Below, one piece after another: positions 61,928 through 64,000 of a DNA stretch of 64,000 bases (its first letter is position 1; each line of letters starts with the position of its first letter). Origin of the DNA: Tatumella sp. JGM91. Its GTDB lineage: Bacteria; Pseudomonadota; Gammaproteobacteria; Enterobacterales; Enterobacteriaceae. A model generated the notes under the pieces. That model ran no database searches. It was not told the origin of the DNA and saw only the letters and a list, made by a program, of their open reading frames with translations. Where the stretch lies: positions 16,499 to 80,498 of the forward strand of contig NZ_JAERJP010000003.1 in assembly GCF_018257575.1 (NCBI RefSeq), given 5' to 3'. A program made the translations under genes and the position numbers.

Positions 61928-62908
61928 TCAGCGGTTAACCCGATGGTGGGCTGACCACCAGTTATGATCCGGCCCGACGGGGATGATCCCGGAGGGATTT
62001 ATCTGCCGGTGGCTGGCGTAGTAATGATGGCAGATATGGGGCAGATTAACCGTGTCGGCAATGCCCGGCAGCTGGTAAATATCCCGCAGAAAGCCATAGA
62101 GGTTCGGGTAGTCACTGATGCGTTTCCGGTTACATTTGAAATGGGTGACATAAACATCATCAAACCGTATCAGTGTCGTCCACAGACGAATGTCTGCTTC
62201 GCTGAGCTGGTTACCGGTCAGGTAGCGGCGTTCAGCGAGGATTGCCTCAGCACGCTCCAGTCCGTCGAATACAGCACTGACTGCATCATCGTAGGCCTGC
62301 TGTGTGGTGGCAAACCCGGCACGGTATACGCCATTATTAATTTGCGAATAAATCCAGTCATTTAACTGATCAATCTGCTTCTGCTGCGATAGCGGATAAT
62401 AGTCCGTGTCACTGGCCCCGCAGGCGGTGAATGCAGAATTCAGCATTCGCATAATATCGGCAGATTCATTACTGACAATGGTCTGGCGATATTTATCCCA
62501 GAGTACCGGCACGGTCACTCGGGTAGTGGCTTGCGGGTCAGCTTTCAGGTACAGCTGGTACAAATATTCCAGTCCGTATAACGGATCGCCGTCTGCATGG
62601 GGAAAGTTGCGGTCGAAGGTCCAGCCATTTTCCAGCATCAGAGGATGTACGGCGGAAACTGAAATAACCTGCGTCAGTGCTTTAAGCTGACGCATAACCA
62701 GTGTGCGGTGTGCCCACGGGCAGGCCAGAGAGACATACAGGTGGTAACGATTTTTCGCGGCTGGAAATCCGCCGTCACCGCTCGGGCCGGGTTCGCCCTG
62801 CGGGGTGATCCAGTGACGCCACTGAGATTGTGAACGAACAAAGTTACCTCCGCTGGCTTTGGTGTCGTACCAGACATCCTGCCATTGGCCCTGAGTAAGC
62901 ATTCCCAT
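61928..62908 (-). CDS. yqjG: Glutathionyl-hydroquinone reductase YqjG
   Basis: A xi-class glutathione transferase that removes glutathione from glutathionyl-hydroquinones. From the ATG at 62908, with a CCGGAG site, it has 326 residues. The active-site motif is LACPWAHRTLVMRQ (catalytic Cys about 62), and the C-terminal all-helical domain contains RYLTGNQLSEADIRLWTTLIRFDDVYVTHFKCN. It ends near yhaJ, as in E. coli. Confidence 0.96.
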   Translation of the reverse strand: MGMLTQGQWQDVWYDTKASGGNFVRSQSQWRHWITPQGEPGPSGDGGFPAAKNRYHLYVSLACPWAHRTLVMRQLKALTQVISVSAVHPLMLENGWTFDRNFPHADGDPLYGLEYLYQLYLKADPQATTRVTVPVLWDKYRQTIVSNESADIMRMLNSAFTACGASDTDYYPLSQQKQIDQLNDWIYSQINNGVYRAGFATTQQAYDDAVSAVFDGLERAEAILAERRYLTGNQLSEADIRLWTTLIRFDDVYVTHFKCNRKRISDYPNLYGFLRDIYQLPGIADTVNLPHICHHYYASHRQINPSGIIPVGPDHNWWSAHHRVNR

Positions 62909-62999
62909 TATGTTCTCCGGAGAGTAAAACAGACTGTTATTGTGTCGCGGGAAACTGCGAGAGAAAAGAGATAAATAACGCACCGTTGCCGGTGAAAGG

Positions 63000-63025
63000 C
63001 TCAGCCAGCCCTGAGGCTGGCTGAG
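63000..63025 (-). terminator. Hairpin after yqjK
   Basis: An 11-base perfect stem (CTCAGCCAGCC-CTGA-GGCTGGCTGAG) just after the yqjK stop, followed on the minus strand by CCTTTC. Confidence 0.65.
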
Positions 63026-63035
63026 AAACAGGCTA

Positions 63036-63320
63036 TCATTTACCCGGCAGGTTGTTACGTATCATTCGCCAACTGCTCCATAAACCGAAGCCGCGTTTAG
63101 CCCAGCGGGCAACAAAGCCGGGATGTCGTAAAGACCAGAGGGTAGCCAGTCCGCCGCCAATGGCAATATAACGACGCAGGCCCGTTAGCCTGACCCAGAG
63201 CTGATCATAGCGGCGGGTTGCCTGGCACCAGTCACGTTGACAGGCCTGAAGGTCCAGTCGTTGTTGCTGAATCACTGCCAGCAATTCGTCTCTGCGACGT
63301 TCAATATCACGGCGGCTCAT
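63036..63320 (-). CDS. yqjK: YqjK-like protein
   Basis: A 94-residue basic protein with the E. coli YqjK pattern (IQQQRLDLQACQRDWCQATRRYDQLW; RHPGFVARWAKRGFGLWSSWRM) and a short hydrophobic stretch. Its function is unknown. It overlaps yqjE by one base (TAATG), so it belongs to the yqjD-yqjE-yqjK operon. Confidence 0.92.
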   Translation of the reverse strand: MSRRDIERRRDELLAVIQQQRLDLQACQRDWCQATRRYDQLWVRLTGLRRYIAIGGGLATLWSLRHPGFVARWAKRGFGLWSSWRMIRNNLPGK

Positions 63321-63715
63321 TACTGTCTGTCCTCCAGCAGCTCCCGATCAGTTGAAAGTTCTTTACGGGTATGGCGTAACAACGTTGATTGCCGGGATTT
63401 AACTAATACCCGGATCCCGAAAATCAGCGCCAGGGCAAACAGTACCCCGGTGGTAATACCGATAGCCATCAGCCGGTATTCTGCACCTACTGCGACGATG
63501 ATGAGGATCATCAGACTCATCAGTCCAAATGCCGTAAAAAGCATAGTTAAACCGACCATCAGCAGCATTTGGATCAGGTTAGCTTTTTCCTCCTCTAACT
63601 CGACAATTGCCAGACGAACCCTGGTTTCCACAATACTGGCAAGGGTTGTCACCATTCGCTGACCGATAGTAATAATGCTTTTTGCCGGTCCTTCGTTCTG
63701 CGAGTGAGTAGCCAT
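63320..63715 (-). CDS. yqjE: Phage holin family membrane protein YqjE
   Basis: A 131-residue inner-membrane protein (DUF1469) with two hydrophobic segments around LLMVGLTMLFTAFGLMSLMILIIVAVG and AIGITTGVLFALALIFGI. ATG at 63715 is chosen for family fit (MATHSQNEGPAKS) and its place two bases after the yqjD stop. Function unknown; in E. coli the neighbouring YqjD binds ribosomes. Confidence 0.93.
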   Translation of the reverse strand: MATHSQNEGPAKSIITIGQRMVTTLASIVETRVRLAIVELEEEKANLIQMLLMVGLTMLFTAFGLMSLMILIIVAVGAEYRLMAIGITTGVLFALALIFGIRVLVKSRQSTLLRHTRKELSTDRELLEDRQ

Positions 63716-63717
63716 AA

Positions 63718-64000
63718 TTAACGGCGTGAAATCAGAATGCCGAACACTACCCCGATAGCAGCACCGATACCCACGCCGTGCCACGGTTTTTCGTGGACGT
63801 AATTATCGGCTTTGTGTGCCGCCTCGCGGGTTGTTTTGGCAATATGTTGTCCGGACTCACCGAGGCTTTCACGGGTATTGTGGAGTGCGGCGCGGGCTTT
63901 TTTATGCAGCTTTTCAATTTCAACTTTTGATTTATCGCTGGCACCACTCAGGACTTCCTCCAGGGTATCAGCCAGAGTTGCCAGTTCAGCACGCAGATCC
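63718..64000 (-). CDS. yqjD: Ribosome-binding membrane protein YqjD (5' end outside window)
   Basis: The last 93 codons are present: DLRAELATLADTLEEVLSG, an amphipathic basic helix region, and the C-terminal membrane segment WHGVGIGAAIGVVFGILISRR. This matches E. coli YqjD (about 101 residues), a tail-anchored inner-membrane protein that binds stationary-phase ribosomes. The start lies past base 64000. It is the first gene of the yqjDEK operon. Confidence 0.93.
   Translation of the reverse strand, partial: DLRAELATLADTLEEVLSGASDKSKVEIEKLHKKARAALHNTRESLGESGQHIAKTTREAAHKADNYVHEKPWHGVGIGAAIGVVFGILISRR

Overview
The window is a stretch of an Enterobacterales chromosome, probably Erwiniaceae. This is inferred from very high similarity to Escherichia coli core proteins and from conserved local gene order; the genus cannot be fixed from the sequence alone. 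Nearly everything is core housekeeping. I see no prophage, insertion sequence, plasmid or CRISPR array.

Layout: (1) 1-3.4 kb: the 3' part of tRNA-Ser(UGA), glucose-1-phosphatase agp and the permease cycA. (2) 3.7-7.1 kb: the yecF-uvrY-uvrC-pgsA-tRNA-Gly block, in which uvrY is reduced to its C-terminal DNA-binding end. (3) 7.1-9.3 kb: a decayed LysR-type gene, a class IV aminotransferase, and an AT-rich gap with two consensus DnaA boxes flanking a consensus IHF site. This gap matches the position of datA in E. coli. (4) 9.3-25.5 kb: nnr-tsaE-amiB-mutL-miaA-hfq-hflX-hflK-hflC-yjeT-purA-nsrR-rnr-rlmB, the classic 94-95 min superoperon. (5) 25.6-38.6 kb: a lysozyme inhibitor gene (ivy), the rpsF-priB-rpsR-rplI operon, ytfB, fklB, cysQ, ytfK, ytfL/paeA, tamA-tamB-ytfP. 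(6) 38.7-46.1 kb: ppa, a chemoreceptor behind a near-consensus sigma-28 promoter, fbp, mpl, yjgA/darP, pmbA/tldE and cybC. (7) 46.1-54.3 kb: an accessory sulfonate/organosulfur operon with an ABC transporter, two substrate-binding proteins, a flavin monooxygenase, an SfnB-like oxidoreductase and a class II aldolase-like protein, with a divergent LysR regulator. (8) 54.4-64 kb: a lipoprotein, RNase P RNA (rnpB) with a decayed tail repeat, rsmI, lpoA-yraN-diaA-dolP, yhaK/yhaJ, and yqjG-yqjK-yqjE-yqjD (cut by the window end).

Functional themes are translation fidelity and RNA metabolism (miaA, hfq, hflX, rnr, rlmB, tsaE, rsmI, rnpB), DNA repair and replication control (mutL, uvrC, priB, diaA, the datA-like site), envelope building and protection (amiB, mpl, lpoA, tamAB, dolP, ytfB, ivy), and sulfur scavenging (cysQ and the sulfonate island). 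The most interesting points are loss of the UvrY response regulator with its tail kept in front of uvrC, the datA-like locus beside a tRNA-Gly that looks like a synteny breakpoint, altered cysteine spacing in NsrR, the unusual composition of the sulfonate operon, and structured leaders before ytfK and ytfL.
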